Shown here piece after piece: positions 32,570 through 43,820 of a DNA stretch of 64,000 bases (position 1 is the stretch's first letter; each line of letters starts with the position of its first letter). Below the pieces are notes generated by a model that was given only the letters and a program-made list of their open reading frames with translations, made no database searches and was not told where the DNA came from. Both the position numbers and the translations under genes were made by a program. Where the stretch lies: assembly GCA_907165275.2 (NCBI GenBank), contig OU015660.1, forward strand, positions 1,126,001-1,190,000. Direction: 5' to 3'. This DNA is from Zygaena filipendulae. Taxonomy: Eukaryota > Arthropoda > Insecta > Lepidoptera > Zygaenidae.

Positions 32570-33405
32570 AGTCTTAACCATCACAGTTTGCTGCCACTCG
32601 TTCAAACAACTGGTTCTGTATACAAAAACGTGTTAGTAAGTAAGTTATTTATCCCGATAAAAATAAAGTGGTAAGTAACCATTTTTCTGTATAAAATAAA
32701 TTATTCTTTTCGTTTATTAGCGTTCTAGAAACGGAATTCAAGAAAAGCGTCATTAAACTACATATTTTTACGAACGGTAAAAAAGAAGTCAAAGCTAAAA
32801 ACAACAAGTGATTATTATCAAACTACTTAGTTGAATCTTCACATTACACTTTTATGTTATACCTCATAGAATACAAGTGCAATTCTACGCATTTTATTTA
32901 TCTATCTAAATAATCGAGTCATCAAACCACAAATCCCGCGCTCCCACACTGCTGTGGGAAACATTTTTTTTTTTCTTTAATTTTTTTCCTGGCAAACATA
33001 AAAACTATGATGATTACCATATACTATTCGGAACGAAGGGAAAGGAAGAGTTCCTGCCAGCATCCGGTCTCTAATGGTGGAGATATATTGTGTTATGAAA
33101 TTTTAAAATTGTGGGAAATTATGTAATAATACATATAGGTAGTGTACCATTGTGCTACATGTTCAAACATTTTTTTTTATTTATCCCTTACCTTTTTTTG
33201 AATGTCATATCTGTTTTTTTTAAAAGATAGAGAGAGAGGCTGAGTAGGGTTCCTTTTAAGACGAGACACAATATCTTGATTCTTCTTGATTACTGAAAAA
33301 TGATTATTTTAATAAAATTACCAAAATATTGTCATTGGCAAAATTAAATTAAAAGAAAATATTATTGGATTTTTTTTTTGTTGTTGCTCGCTTTGATCAT
33401 AATTA
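32570..33405. other. AT-rich intergenic DNA, nothing recognised
   Basis: Contains poly(T) and poly(A) runs but no exon-like, RNA-like or family-repeat sequence that I can support. Confidence 0.45.
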
Positions 33406-33412
33406 TGGAAAA

Positions 33413-33452
33413 CTAGATGTGCCCCGCGGTTTCACCCGCGTGAAACGCTTCT
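33413..33452 (-). repeat. Helitron-like 3' terminus only
   Basis: CTAGATGTGCCCCGCGGTTTCACCCGCG survives, with the hairpin intact, and then unrelated sequence follows. Confidence 0.6.
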
Positions 33453-34140
33453 CTATGACTTAAGAATCAACTTAAGGACTCAGCTCTATTATCTCTACTA
33501 TCCTAAAATGAATTCCTTTAAAATCCTTTAAATTTTAAATTTAATCTATTATAATTTAAAAAAAAACTTGTCATCCAAATAGTTGGTTCTATTAGGTTCT
33601 ATTTTAAGCATAGGCCATAGGTAACAATCTGCCACTAGCCAATAAATAAAGTAGTAGAATTTATTTTTTTTAATTATTGCAGCCTAAATTTAAAGGCGCC
33701 AAAACAGCCACTATACCCTTTCGTCACAGATAATAAAGAAAATAATTATACAAAATTAAGTTATAACCTCCACGAAGGATCTACATTACAAAAAAATATA
33801 CACACATCCTTTTCTATTCTTATAATAATCAAAGAGGACATCAAAAATTCGCGTTCTAAAGTTAAAAATTTATAGGCAATAACTGGCCACCCAAAAATTT
33901 GTGAAAAAATATCAATCGTTCCAAGCGAGTTCTTTATCGAGAGCCGACAGTGACTCGCCAATGTTGAAGTGTTAAAAAAGCGTTCCAAAGTGGCGATTGT
34001 AAAAAACCTTTTGGTAACGATGACTTTGTGTTAGGCGTGAGTGTGCTGCGTGCTAAAAAGTGTGGGGTGGCTTAACAAGATTACCTGATGGGTTAATTAG
34101 ATGGTGACATGGTTTTTTCAACTGTCTACTTCGTTAATTA

Positions 34141-34266
34141 TCGTCCACAGCTGGACTAAAGCCTTCTCCATGGATCTCTGCAACGATTGCTTCTGCGCTA
34201 CCCAAAAGTAAACCATTCCTGGCTTCTATGGTGTTGATCAGATCGTCGGTCAATGGGATTAAAGCT
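34141..34266 (-). pseudogene. Decayed LINE reverse-transcriptase C-terminus
   Basis: On the minus strand GACCGACGATCTGATCAAC corresponds to the W-T-D-D-L box, and a shifted frame reads RSMEKALVQLWTIIN. Together they resemble the RTE-type C-terminus at 56641-56861 (WTDDL...ALGEAYVQQWTAIG). Frameshifts and the lack of flanking coding sequence mark it as an old, truncated insertion. Confidence 0.5.
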
Positions 34267-35077
34267 CAATCGTAGATAGTAATCTAATAATAATCGATTA
34301 AGTTTAATCGATAGATCGATTGTTGATTAAATAGGTATTACTTCAATGTGTGTTTGGAGCTTAAAAGTTTTCAAATGCGATTGGAAAAGTATTGTTAAGC
34401 TAAATAAAACAAACTTTAAAAATTTACATTCGTTACTTCTAAACTACATAAACTATCATGGGGACTAGGTAGCTAAGGACCATAGAGGGACTTATGTGTT
34501 ATTGATCTTGTAAAATGTCTCATCATGAAAAAAGTTAACTCCCTACTCCTACTAGACAGAAAAACTAGGAAAAAAAAGGAAGTAAAATTTCAAATTATAA
34601 AAGAAAAAACTTTGGGAAAAAAAAACTTTTCTCTATGGTTGGGGATTGACAAAAAATCTACGGTAGCTAAAATAAATATATACAGACAAGTATACTCAAG
34701 TAGTCAAGTGTTTGGATAACAAAACTCGACGTGTGAAAAGCATCGTTCCCATCTTACTTTTGATATGCTTAGCTGTCAGTTCTATCCAACATTATAACAG
34801 CTATGGTTTGTATAAAATTAAAAATATATAAAAAATACTTATATAAGCAGTTTTAGATGTGCGATATCATATGTATTGATAATATTTCTTTAATAGTGTG
34901 AGTGCGGCGACAGTACGCACTTGTGATGAATAGACAGACCAGATTTATGTGCCGTATCGATATTATAACGGTTGTGCGGATGCATATACCCGATGGAGGG
35001 GCGCGTTATTAGTTAAGACAAGCTCTACTATAATTTTAAGTACCTAAATGAATTTAGTAAGTCGTTATCACTCTTGG

Positions 35078-35540
35078 CAGAGTGGTCGTGGTCATCCAGT
35101 TAGGTTCTATTACTGGGGCGCGTCTAACAATCCGCCGCCATTTCTGCCTCACCGTCTAGTGCACTGGGGACTGTCAAGTGCAGCTTTATCTGGGCCCTTA
35201 TTCACTATGACCATAACGCGTCGTGTCTTGATAAGGCGCCACTTGAACTGCATTTGTCTCCTGCTCAAAGAACGTTTACATTGTATCTTTATGGCGTAAA
35301 GAATATTAATTCTAATATTTTGACATCTGGCACATTTAATTTTGGAACTGTGATTTTGGGCCGCGCGTTAGGTAGGTATGGGCGGGAAATGTTGTTGGCC
35401 ATAGATAATAAGGATAATAAGGCTAAGGTCAGTCCAGCGTAACGGTGATCTGTCGTGTGCTCTTATGCCTTCAATTTCGCCTTGAACCACGATTCGCTCT
35501 ATACAGGCATCACTTCGCCGAGACACGTGTCCAATGAAAA
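35078..35540 (-). pseudogene. LINE C-terminal remnant interrupted by a MITE
   Basis: Reading down the minus strand from 35540, the frame FIGHVSRRSDACIERIVVQG continues EIEGIRAHDRSPLRWTD, a typical RTE-type post-RT C-terminus (G-H-V-x-R-R ... R-W-T-D). It stops at 35425, where the MITE 35192-35424 begins. Beyond the MITE a frame resumes with RQKWRRIVRRA (the usual DRxxWRxxVRRA motif) and ends near a TGGATGACCACGACC stretch that is common at the 3' end of such LINEs. The fragment is 5'-truncated and frameshifted. Confidence 0.65.
35192..35424. mobile_element. MITE GGGCCCTTATTCAC family, copy 2
   Basis: The left TIR GGGCCCTTATTCACTATGACC is perfect. The right TIR is decayed (GGCCATAGATAATAAGG followed by a duplicated AATAAGG). 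Internal blocks match copy 1 (ACGCG/GATAAGGCG, TAAAGAATA, TCTAATAT, GGGCCGCGCGTTA). It is inserted within a LINE C-terminal remnant. Confidence 0.75.
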
Positions 35541-36337
35541 TCATAATTAATAAATAGAACGTATTTCGTTCAAAATTTGACTTCCAACGTTTTAGAACGT
35601 AAGCGACGATAGGTATTTAAAATCAAGAAATCAATTGAATTGAATTGAAAATTTTTAAATTAATTACCAACTCATGTAAAAGTTTGAATTCTTTTTTTAT
35701 TACAACAGCATTCGCATAGATTATAGTGTATAATGAATGACCGTGAATAATTCCATCTTTTCACACATTATATCTTCTTACAATACCACTAATTCGCTTT
35801 TTCAACAACAAAAGGATAGAGATTAATAAAAAAATGTGTTTAATTAATAAAACCACTGTAACACAATAGTGACAATGGTTTTACCGCTTGGAAACAACAA
35901 TTGGCGAAACATTGGCCTTCATAGAGCTATAGATACACCAAACAAACCCCTTTATGCTTAAATATAGCTCAAGAACAAAACAACCATTTGAATTGCATCT
36001 TTCTTCGATATATTCTTAAAGTTCAAATTTCAATGATAGCGAATCAATAACCCGCTGTGAAAACTTTAAAAGCTTGATTTTTTTTTATATCTTCCAAGAC
36101 CTTTTTGTTGTGAATTTTTGATTTATAGTTTTCGCCAATTTGTTAAAGGTGTAAGAAAATTCTTCCGGTTGAATTTGATTGACATCAAAATTTATTTGAT
36201 ACTAGAACATCGAAGCAGAGCTTGTGTTACGGTTCTAATTTTTAATAGATAGGTACTTAAGTACCTACTAATTGACTTTTTTAAATATACTTATATGACA
36301 TACTAAACACAGGGGACTTAATGTAAACACAAAAATG

Positions 36338-36409
36338 TCGGGCGGATCAAACCCGTGACATCTGGGGTAGCAATCAGTTTAGTTAACCACTAGACCAACG
36401 GTTCTCAAG
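36338..36409 (-). repeat. tRNA-like SINE head
   Basis: On the minus strand TGGTCTAGTGGTTAACTAA resembles a Pol III A box, and GGGTTTGATCC a B box about 35 bp later. The anticodon arm does not fold, so this is a tRNA-derived repeat and not a tRNA gene. Confidence 0.5.
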
Positions 36410-36488
36410 CCGATCCGCAATATAACAATATACATAGACATCTACTATCTTTAAACGAGCAATTCTTGTATATATCTATATATACCTA

Positions 36489-36718
36489 CTAGCTGTCCCC
36501 CGCGATTTCATCCGCGGTAATTTCGGAGATTCCGCGGGAATTCCGGGAAAAAATACCCCTGAGTTCTGGAGTTCCCGGGGGAATTCCGGGATAAAAACTA
36601 TCCTATCTTTTAAGTTGGGCCATTTTATGAATGGTTATAAAATTTTATCAAAATCCGTTCAGTAGTTTCGGAGTCCATCGCGGACAAACAACGTGACACG
36701 TGATTTATATATATTAGA
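36489..36718 (-). mobile_element. Helitron-like element, subfamily F
   Basis: CTAGCTGTCCCCCGCGATTTC end; TAAGTTGGGCCATTTTATGA and TCCATCGCGGACAAACAACG in the body; TTTATATATATTAGA head. A short internal duplication gives two GGAGTTCCCGSGGGAATTCCGGG-like blocks. Confidence 0.82.
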
Positions 36719-36875
36719 TAAGATTAGATATATAATCTGAATCTCGGAAACGGCTCCAACGATTTTCATGAAACTTGGTATATGCAGGGGGTTTCGAGGG
36801 CGATTGATCGATCTAGCTAGGTTTCATTTTTAGAAAACGTCGTTTTATCCGTGTTTTCAGGCAATGAGTGTTTGT

Positions 36876-38165
36876 TTTTAACCGACTTCCAAAAAGGAGG
36901 AGGTTCTATGTTCGATTGTATGTATGTTTTTTTTTTTTTTTTTTTATGTATGTTCACCGATTACTCGAAGACGGTTGGACCGATTTGAAAAATTCTTTTT
37001 TCGTTTGAAAGGGTTTACTCCCAATTAGGTCCCATTGCCACCAATTCAGAATCTGATGATGGGATCTTGGAGAAATCGAGGGAACTCTTCAAAAATTATA
37101 GGCACACCTATAGCGATTTGGGTGTTTTTGATAGTAAATCGTTCATTTGCTTTCGGTAAGCAAAATTTGAAGAAGTGGAACTGATGATGAAGACCACAGG
37201 TGGTCATCGGAACAACTCAAAAATAATACGTATTTCACGGGTTCCGATTGAAGCGATTTAAAAAATTGTTTTTTTGTTTGAAAGGGGATACTCCCAAATT
37301 GATTTCATTGTCACCAAGTCGAGATCTGATAATGGAATCTTAGAGTAATCGAGGGAACTCTTCAAAAATTATGAGAACACTTATAGCGATTTTTGTATTT
37401 TTTATAGTAAATTGTTTATTTGCTTTCGGAAAGCAAAATTTGAAGAAGAGGAACCATGAAGACCACAGATGGTCATCGGAACTACTCAATAATGGGTATT
37501 TCACGGGTTCCGAATCGTTAACTTTAATATGGTTTCTAAACAATTTATGCCCGTCACAATGTATATGGTGAAGTGGAACTGATGATGATGTACCAGGAGA
37601 ACTCCTCAACAATTAACGTCCCTGCGTTGGGAAAAGCAATATTTTGTAAAAGGTGATGAGCAGTTGACATTAGGCTATTGTAACTTAGAGAAATTACGAA
37701 CTAAGTCACTTAAAAGCGAGAAATAAACAAAATTTTAACAAAAAAATTAAAACCGACTTCCAAAAACACAAAACTAAAAAACTAAAAATAAAAAGCTAAA
37801 AATAACAAAATACCGATTTAATCCAAAAGACAAAAACACACGTAATATTATTATTGGTTTGTGCTACCACTGATCGGTATGAAGTCGGTGACAAGCCAAA
37901 TATGGAGGGGGAAAATGGGCTAAGTCGACTCCCGCCACCAGCTCTTCGTGAGCAGAACAACCCAAGTGGGCAGACACCAGCGGGCTTGTCACCGAATTCA
38001 AACCGATTAGTGGTAGCACAAACCAATAATAATATTACGTGTGTTTTTGTCTTTTGGATTAAATCGGTATTTTGTTATTTTTAGCTTTTTATTTTTAGTT
38101 TTTTAGTTTTGTGTTTTTGGAAGTCGGTTTTAATTTTTTTGTTAAAATTTTGTTTATTCTACCTA
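36876..38165. mobile_element. Composite repeat with ACCGACTTCCAAAAA ends
   Basis: The left end has TTAACCGACTTCCAAAAAGG, and the right end has its inverse, TTTTTGGAAGTCGGTTTTAA, so the whole 1.3-kb unit has inverted termini. Inside are two direct copies of a 260-270-bp block (36981-37249 and 37254-37514; landmarks TTGTTTGAAAGG, CGAGGGAACTCTTCAAAAATT, TTTGCTTTCGG, GACCACAGRTGGTCATCGG, TTTCACGGGTTCCGA). These are followed by the long inverted repeat at 37722-38158. Open frames are short and no transposase is recognised. I recall the AACCGACTTCC motif as common in lepidopteran genomes. Confidence 0.65.
37722..38158. repeat. 437-bp inverted repeat, 176-bp arms
   Basis: Arms 37722-37897 and 37983-38158 pair around an 85-base loop. 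The outer 120-odd bases appear exact, with a few mismatches near the loop (GATCGGTATGAAGTC against GAATTCAAACCGATTAG). Because of the symmetry, almost the same short peptide can be read from both strands, which is an artefact. A transcript would fold into a long double-stranded RNA. Confidence 0.9.
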
Positions 38166-38421
38166 AGAACAGATGGCGCTATACACAACGAGCAAAGTTT
38201 GGTGACCCAAATATTTAATCTTTATAGACAATATTAAATGTATTTTTAAACTATAATCTGCTGATAAATTAGGTATGTAAATTTTTTATTTAAACAGATC
38301 TTTAAATTTACTATTCCCAAGATTATTTCTCCGTAACATAAATTCGACCGCTTTTATTAATTACCAAATCAAAATAGCTCTAAACAAAGCGTCATAATCA
38401 AAAATGACAAACTGTTGGTTA

Positions 38422-38700
38422 TTAATGAAACCGATTTTTTTGGAGATGAATCTTATCTATTGATGGTCGACGAATGTTTCGTTTTGAACTTTGTTCGTAT
38501 GGATTTAGAGACAATAATACTGTATCATTAAAATAGTCGATGAAGAATTTAGAAATAAGCGCAAGGGTTGCACAGGCATCACGCTGTGTCGCTACGACTG
38601 TTGCCCGTCCGTTACGAAGTTTAACACCGATTAAGTAACCATTGAAGACATTTATGAGCCATTTTGCATAAATTTCTATGACATACAATACCTATGGTGG
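38422..38700. other. No supportable gene
   Basis: A minus-strand open frame of 88 codons (part: LRNGRATVVATQRDACATLA) has mixed codon use and no splice or family support. I leave it as probable chance or repeat-derived. Confidence 0.3.
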
Positions 38701-38929
38701 GAAACTATATGTGGGGTCTAGTTTTTAACCTGAAAATATACACTAAAATAATGCAGGAAGTATTGTAGTTTTTATAACAATATTTTTGCAATCATAAAAT
38801 TGGAAAGGTAATGTAATTGCTCTAGATGTCAAGCTCAATCATGCTATTACAAACTATCGTTTTAAGTTTGGTCATCGAAAAGAACTTAGCTCATTTAAAA
38901 TAAGCTATTTCTCACTTTTATCAGCTTGC

Positions 38930-39085
38930 ATTTGCAATGTTTTTATCCCTTGGCCACAGCAACGGCGGTGGCGGCGACGGTGGCGGCGAAAACAAATGGT
39001 AGACAACATAAGAAGTTGGCCACAGCGCGCGCCTCTGATAGTTGTGGCCTACTTATGTCGTCTACCATTTGTTTTTGCAAATGTT
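38930..39085 (+). repeat. Dispersed GGCGGCGG repeat, copy 2, with hairpin
   Basis: After TTATCCCTTGGCCACAGC and GGTGGCGGCGACGGTGGCGG, the segment AACAAATGGTAGACAACATA...TGGCCACA is inverted as TGTGGCCTACTTATGTCGTC...ATTTGTT (about 38990-39077). It matches 26758-26840 over the left part. Confidence 0.65.
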
Positions 39086-39980
39086 TAGTTTGTGAATTTC
39101 AGGATTCCCTCGAGATCTTTAAAAATTATGGCTGTAGCATCTGATCATTGAAAAAATTTTTAACATCTGTTCAGTAGGTATCTAGGTACCTACCTTCATA
39201 ATTCCAGAGTTTGTAACCTACATCCAAACCTATTTTTTAAACTTACTAATTTTACCTAGTATTTGTAGACCAGATCACCATTTACTAATATGGTTTAGAC
39301 AAAAAAACATAATTTGTCCACAGTGATAGTGATTCTTATGAATTCTTGGAAGCAACCATTAAATAGCTTCAAGATCAGATGAATTAAACGGAAACTCCTC
39401 GATCGGCCGCCGGAAACACAGCAATAAACAACTTGTATCCGAATCAAAACAAATTCAAATTTAAACTGTATCCATACCAACAATAGAAGTTAATGAAACC
39501 TTATCCCCAAAACATATGGTTAAAGGCATCCTCTCAAAGGGTTAACAATTACATAAATTAATACATCCTCTTTATAAACATATAGATATGCTTTTTCATT
39601 ATTATTTTCGTACGCGTAAAATAACTTCCTCTATCATTTACGTGTTTTTTCCCGCCATCTGACGCTGGTTTTTTTTTTCTTCTGGATAATGGCCGCCGCA
39701 TATGTTGTCATCGTAGCACGTGTTCTGTCTTCTTCTTCTTCTTTTTTTCAGTGTGGCAACAGGCGTTTTAAAGATGTAATTCGGTGTTTCTCTGAACTGT
39801 CACATGTATTGTATGTCAGTAATTATTATTTTCCACATATCTACTCTATCTACTATACATGCTAAATACATCAGTACCTACCTACCTTGGGCAGGTACTC
39901 GTACCTAAGTTTCTATTAGACAAAATTAATCAGTCATAGGAGGCATTTAATTTTGTATGCATAAATGGGTAAAATAATTA

Positions 39981-40173
39981 TCCTACTTCCTGCTAAAATT
40001 ATAAACGTGAAAGTGTGGATGTTTGGATGTTTGTTACTAAATCACGCTAAAGCGGCTAACGGTTTTGGATGAAATTTGGCATGCACACAGAGAAGGACAT
40101 AGGGTACTTTTTATCCCGGAATTCCCGCGGGAACTCCAAAATTACTGCGGGTGAAACCGCGGGGCACAGCTAC
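39981..40173 (+). mobile_element. Helitron-like element, subfamily A
   Basis: TCCTACTTCCTGCTAAAATTATAAACG head and GGGGCACAGCTAC tail, with the last base of CTAG mutated. It lacks about 14 bp (GTTGTCAGGGGTAC) in the middle. Confidence 0.82.
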
Positions 40174-40184
40174 TTATTAATAAA

Positions 40185-40268
40185 AGTTTTTTTTTTATTT
40201 ATTCTTCTTGCACAAGTAGTACAAATGGCGAACTTAATGCCTTGCGGCATTATCTGACAGTTAACCAT
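40185..40268 (-). mobile_element. GGCATT-hairpin LINE/SINE tail
   Basis: A T-rich run, then ATGGCGAACTTAATGCCTTG, CGGCATTATCTGACAG and TTAACC. It is almost identical to 19325-19415. It sits 12 bp from the 3' terminus of the Helitron-like copy at 39981, again an association of the two families. Confidence 0.65.
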
Positions 40269-41339
40269 TAGGTTGACAGAGAGATAAAATTTACCAGGCA
40301 TCTATCTGTTGAATACGATATAGCTATACCTGCAAGTTAGGTTAGGTTTTAAACTTTTAGAATTTTTACTTTGAGTTATCAGTGACACATTAAGGTGCTT
40401 TCGACTTGGTTCCCCCTTTTTAATTTGCTTTTTAAAATAATTTATAAGTGATGATTTTTTTTATCACTTAAGCGGCAAATATTCATATTCAAAACGTCAT
40501 TCTTTAGTTGTAAAGTACTCACGTAATTTGGCAAGTTCAATAACATGCATTCCACCGGCGACTCGTGTCAAAAATTAAAGGAGGGAACGATCTTAAACGT
40601 CGTTTAGAGCGACGGCTCTGTCATAATAAATGACATAATATTAACATTTTAAATAGTTCGACAGAGACAAAAGTGGCACGTGCCCCGAAGCGGTCGTGTC
40701 GGTACTCGGTAGGCAGTGCCAGGGAAATGAAATAAAAAAAGGAAACACATCATAATGTATGTCGAAACGTACCTACAAGTCACACATCACTGCATGGATT
40801 AACTTTTAAAACACACCCACAAACATACTGAAGAAAGAAAGAACACAAAAAATATACTCAATAAATATCTCCACACATAATAGATAGGTTCATTTATAAA
40901 TTTATACGCGGCAAACCTGAAACTTCATCGAAACGCAAATATTGATTGTAATTTGTATAAAAACGGGTCGCGATCATCCCCCTTAACACGGATAAAATAT
41001 GTTGAACGCAGATAAACTCCCTCATAGCCGTCGAAAACAATGGTTTCGAAACGTTGACAAACTCTCGGATAGACTGAAGCGCAGTGAAAATATAAATAGA
41101 ATTTTATTAAGTTCAAGTACTGCGCTACTATTCATTTTCCATTCAAGGACGTCCTCTTGAAGGGAAATTTTAATAGGTAATAATAATGTTTGGATCGTTG
41201 ACGATTTGTTTACCTACTACGTTACTTGGTCCCACATTCAATAGAGCTTGTACTAATGGTTATATACCAGACAACTGATATAATACCTATGTATAACTTT
41301 GAAAGCACTATTATTTTATTAGTTATATCAATCTTATAT

Positions 41340-41614
41340 CTATATATATAAAACTGAATCCCTATTTCTCTTAGTCACGGTATCACGCGCGAACAGCTGG
41401 ACTAATTTCGCTAATTATTTTTCTGTTGTATTTGTTATTATAAGGAGAAAGAGAATATGAAAGAAGTATGGAGTTCCTGCGTGAACTCCGAAACTCATGC
41501 GGTTAAATCTCCGAAGCGGTTGGACTGATTTTGGCGGGACTTTCACCGCTAATTATTTGATGTTATAAGGAGTTCATTAGGCGAATTTGGAGTGAAATCA
41601 CAGGGCACAGCTAG
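41340..41614 (+). mobile_element. Helitron-like element, subfamily D, copy 3
   Basis: TATATAAAACTGAATCCC head, GTCACGGTATCACGCGCG, ATTATAAGGAGAAAGAG, and ACAGGGCACAGCTAG then T at the end. The terminal hairpin is degraded (GGAGTGAAATCAC). Confidence 0.75.
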
Positions 41615-41953
41615 TTTACAATAATAATAGTTTTTGGTCATTATTAGCACACTACACGTCTGTTTGGTGGTTGGGAAGCGAACCCTCAGTGAATACTAAA
41701 TAGGTAGTTTTTCTTCTTCTTCTTCTTCTTTTTTCAATATGACAACAGACGCCTTGGATAGTTAGGCGCACTATTCATGCCAATGTCAGTCAGAGAAAAC
41801 AGAGGACAATCACAAAAAGCAAATAAGTATTTGTTAGGACAGAATATGAACAGATAGGTAGAAAGTCTGAAAGTAGGTAGTTTGTCAACATGCGTTGTCA
41901 CATCCCTAACATAAGTACGAGTAGGGAAGTGACTTTGAGAGCAGCCGGCGCGA

Positions 41954-42060
41954 ACCAATAAGCAAGCAATGATATCGTTCCTAAAACCGTTAACCAATAA
42001 GTGCGCAACTTCAATGGTGCACCCTATAAAGCCGTGACGGGAGGGGGACTAGTTTTCCCA
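41954..42060 (+). promoter_or_regulatory. Candidate TATA promoter with two CCAAT boxes
   Basis: CCAAT boxes at 41954-41958 and 41994-41998 precede TATAAA at 42025-42030. That would place a start near 42055-42060. Spacing is textbook, but no plausible first exon follows, so a repeat or chance origin remains possible. Confidence 0.25.
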
Positions 42061-42107
42061 ATCCGTACTGTACCAAGGTACCAAGTATACTAGCTTGTAT
42101 CTATTAT

Positions 42108-42156
42108 GGTATTATTTTTATGGTATCAAATAAACTTTTTTCTATTCTATTCTATT
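42108..42156 (+). repeat. LINE/SINE 3' terminus with (TTCTA)n tail
   Basis: GGTATCAAATAAACTTTTTTC followed by TATTCTATTCTATT is the inverse of the 30808 tail, with an AATAAA signal in place. Only the terminal 40-50 bp are recognisable. Confidence 0.5.
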
Positions 42157-42603
42157 GAGCGTTATGGAACTTCGTTCCAAAACCTGTGACTCGCTTCGCC
42201 TTAACATCGCAAAACAACGAAACGTTGCCATATTGTCCGAACAAACGTGTTTCCGTATCGTGTACCTACACCACGGCTATAGTATGAACGTCATTGTGTA
42301 TAATGACGTCATGTACTCTGCCCAACAGGCAACTTGTACCATAGACACAATATAAGTAAGTATTATATTATGATCTATACCTACTCTATTATACTAAGGA
42401 TGTGACGGAGCTTCCATTCCGACTTCGATAAGTTGAAACTCCTGATTGATATCACACCTATAGGCTGGTATGGTTCCAACTTCGGCTCCAACACATACCG
42501 GAGGTTTTCGCAAGTCAAACGGGGAAATCCTCCTTCCCACGTACCTTCTAACGTCAATCACTATTTCTTTACCTATATACATATCTATACGCAATACGGA
42601 TTT

Positions 42604-42695
42604 CTCTTCCACCTCCACCTCCGACTCCGAATCCGATTCCGGTTCCGACTCCATCAAATCAAATTTAAAAACTCCGAATCCGACTTCGATTCCGA
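42604..42695 (+). repeat. TCCGA(C/T) hexamer-like simple repeat
   Basis: A run of CTCCAC/CTCCGA/TTCCGA hexamers with a 27-bp interruption. It is translated as acidic SESD repeats on the minus strand or SDSE-type on the plus strand, so long frames here arise from the repeat and are not evidence of a gene. Confidence 0.7.
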
Positions 42696-43089
42696 AAAAC
42701 TATGTACCTCCGTGACGTCCCTACGCTATACGGTGTGCCAACAAGACTTTTGTTCGCGAAATTGCAGACCGCGGGCGAATATGCAATGAGTGGTGGTTTT
42801 GGAACGCTCCCGTTTTATGAAAACGGTAGGTCATTGAAAGAATTTTCGTTTTGTTACAATAAAAAAGCAGTATAATGTAATGACATAGAAATATTACTAA
42901 ATGGACACAGAGCGTTAGTTTCATTCAAAATTAAAGCGCAAAATCAAAAGATGTGTAGCTTTTAATAGAGCCGTAATATAAGCTGTTTCCACCACTTAAC
43001 GTTGTCACAGTTGATACTTTTATAGCTTACTTTAAAACAGACTTTCATTGATCGTAATCGGTTTTCGAAACTAGGAGTTTAAAATAAGT

Positions 43090-43162
43090 ATACAACGGTC
43101 TTGAAAGAGGAGCCGGTGCACATCCGAAACACCATGCGAGCGGAGCCGCAGGCAACCGCTAG
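43090..43162 (+). repeat. Helitron-like 3' end of GCGAGCGGAGCCGC type
   Basis: CATCCGAAACACCATGCGAGCGGAGCCGC then GGCAACCGCTAG then T. It has the same CTAG terminus but a different subterminal sequence from the main families. Confidence 0.5.
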
Positions 43163-43308
43163 TTATAATGTTATAGTAATCATAATATTTTTGATTTCAA
43201 TAAGTAGGTAGCTAATCCAGTAGAATAGATGATACGAAGCGAGGCACGTGCAGCCAATAACTTTAATAGGTGACTCGGTCAGGACTCAAGAGTCACGTTA
43301 TACCTCTA

Positions 43309-43355
43309 AAAATCGGTCAAGGGCGATCCGGGCTTGCGTGCGGAGGGTTCCGTAC
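43309..43355 (+). repeat. Common insect repeat, AATCGGTCAAG...GGGTTCCGTAC
   Basis: AAAAATCGGTCAAGGGCGAT, then GCGTGCGGAGGGTTCCGTAC. The inverse of the same motif is at 45539-45590. It is a short dispersed motif I recognise from many lepidopteran sequences. Confidence 0.55.
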
Positions 43356-43740
43356 GAACTTTAACCTTTAATTGTTGGTATTGTTAAATTATAGGTATCT
43401 TCTATAGATACCTATTGTTAAAGGTATCTAGATACCTACTTATTGTTAAAGTAATAATATTTTATGTGGCTTTTTTTGGAAAATTATGTAATATAGAACT
43501 TTCATGTTTAACTATTTTGCTGTGACTTTTAAATAAATATATTACAATAAATAAAAATAAAAAATCTCTGTATAAAATTAAAAAGCGAAAAAATGATTTT
43601 ATTTTCGATATTGACTCGAAGTTAAATGATATCTATGAAATTGCTGAAAGTATAAAAAACATTATAACCGCGTAAATTTCCTCCTTCATGCTTATTATCT
43701 TATAATTATATATCTGTATAATTATTATCTTACCTATACC

Positions 43741-43820
43741 CTGAATTGTTCTCACTTTTATACCGGAGTTTCTAACGGAATGCTGAAATTCACGCGAGCG
43801 AAGCCGCCGCGTACAGATAG
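43741..43820 (+). repeat. Helitron-like 3' fragment
   Basis: TTATACCGGAGTTTCTAACG, GCTGAAATTCACGCGAGCGAAG, ending CGTACAGATAG. The termini are degraded. Confidence 0.45.

Noticed and set aside
37796..38084. Near-identical 76-codon frames on both strands
   Set aside because: Mirror images created by the 437-bp inverted repeat, not two genes.
42025..42355. Gene downstream of the TATA/CCAAT cluster
   Set aside because: The 66-codon frame from 42155 does not start with ATG at its reported start, and it lies past a LINE/SINE tail; no splice evidence.
42394..42789. Acidic or serine-rich open frames up to 118 codons on both strands
   Set aside because: Produced by the TCCGA(C/T) simple repeat at 42604-42695, which is open in several frames.
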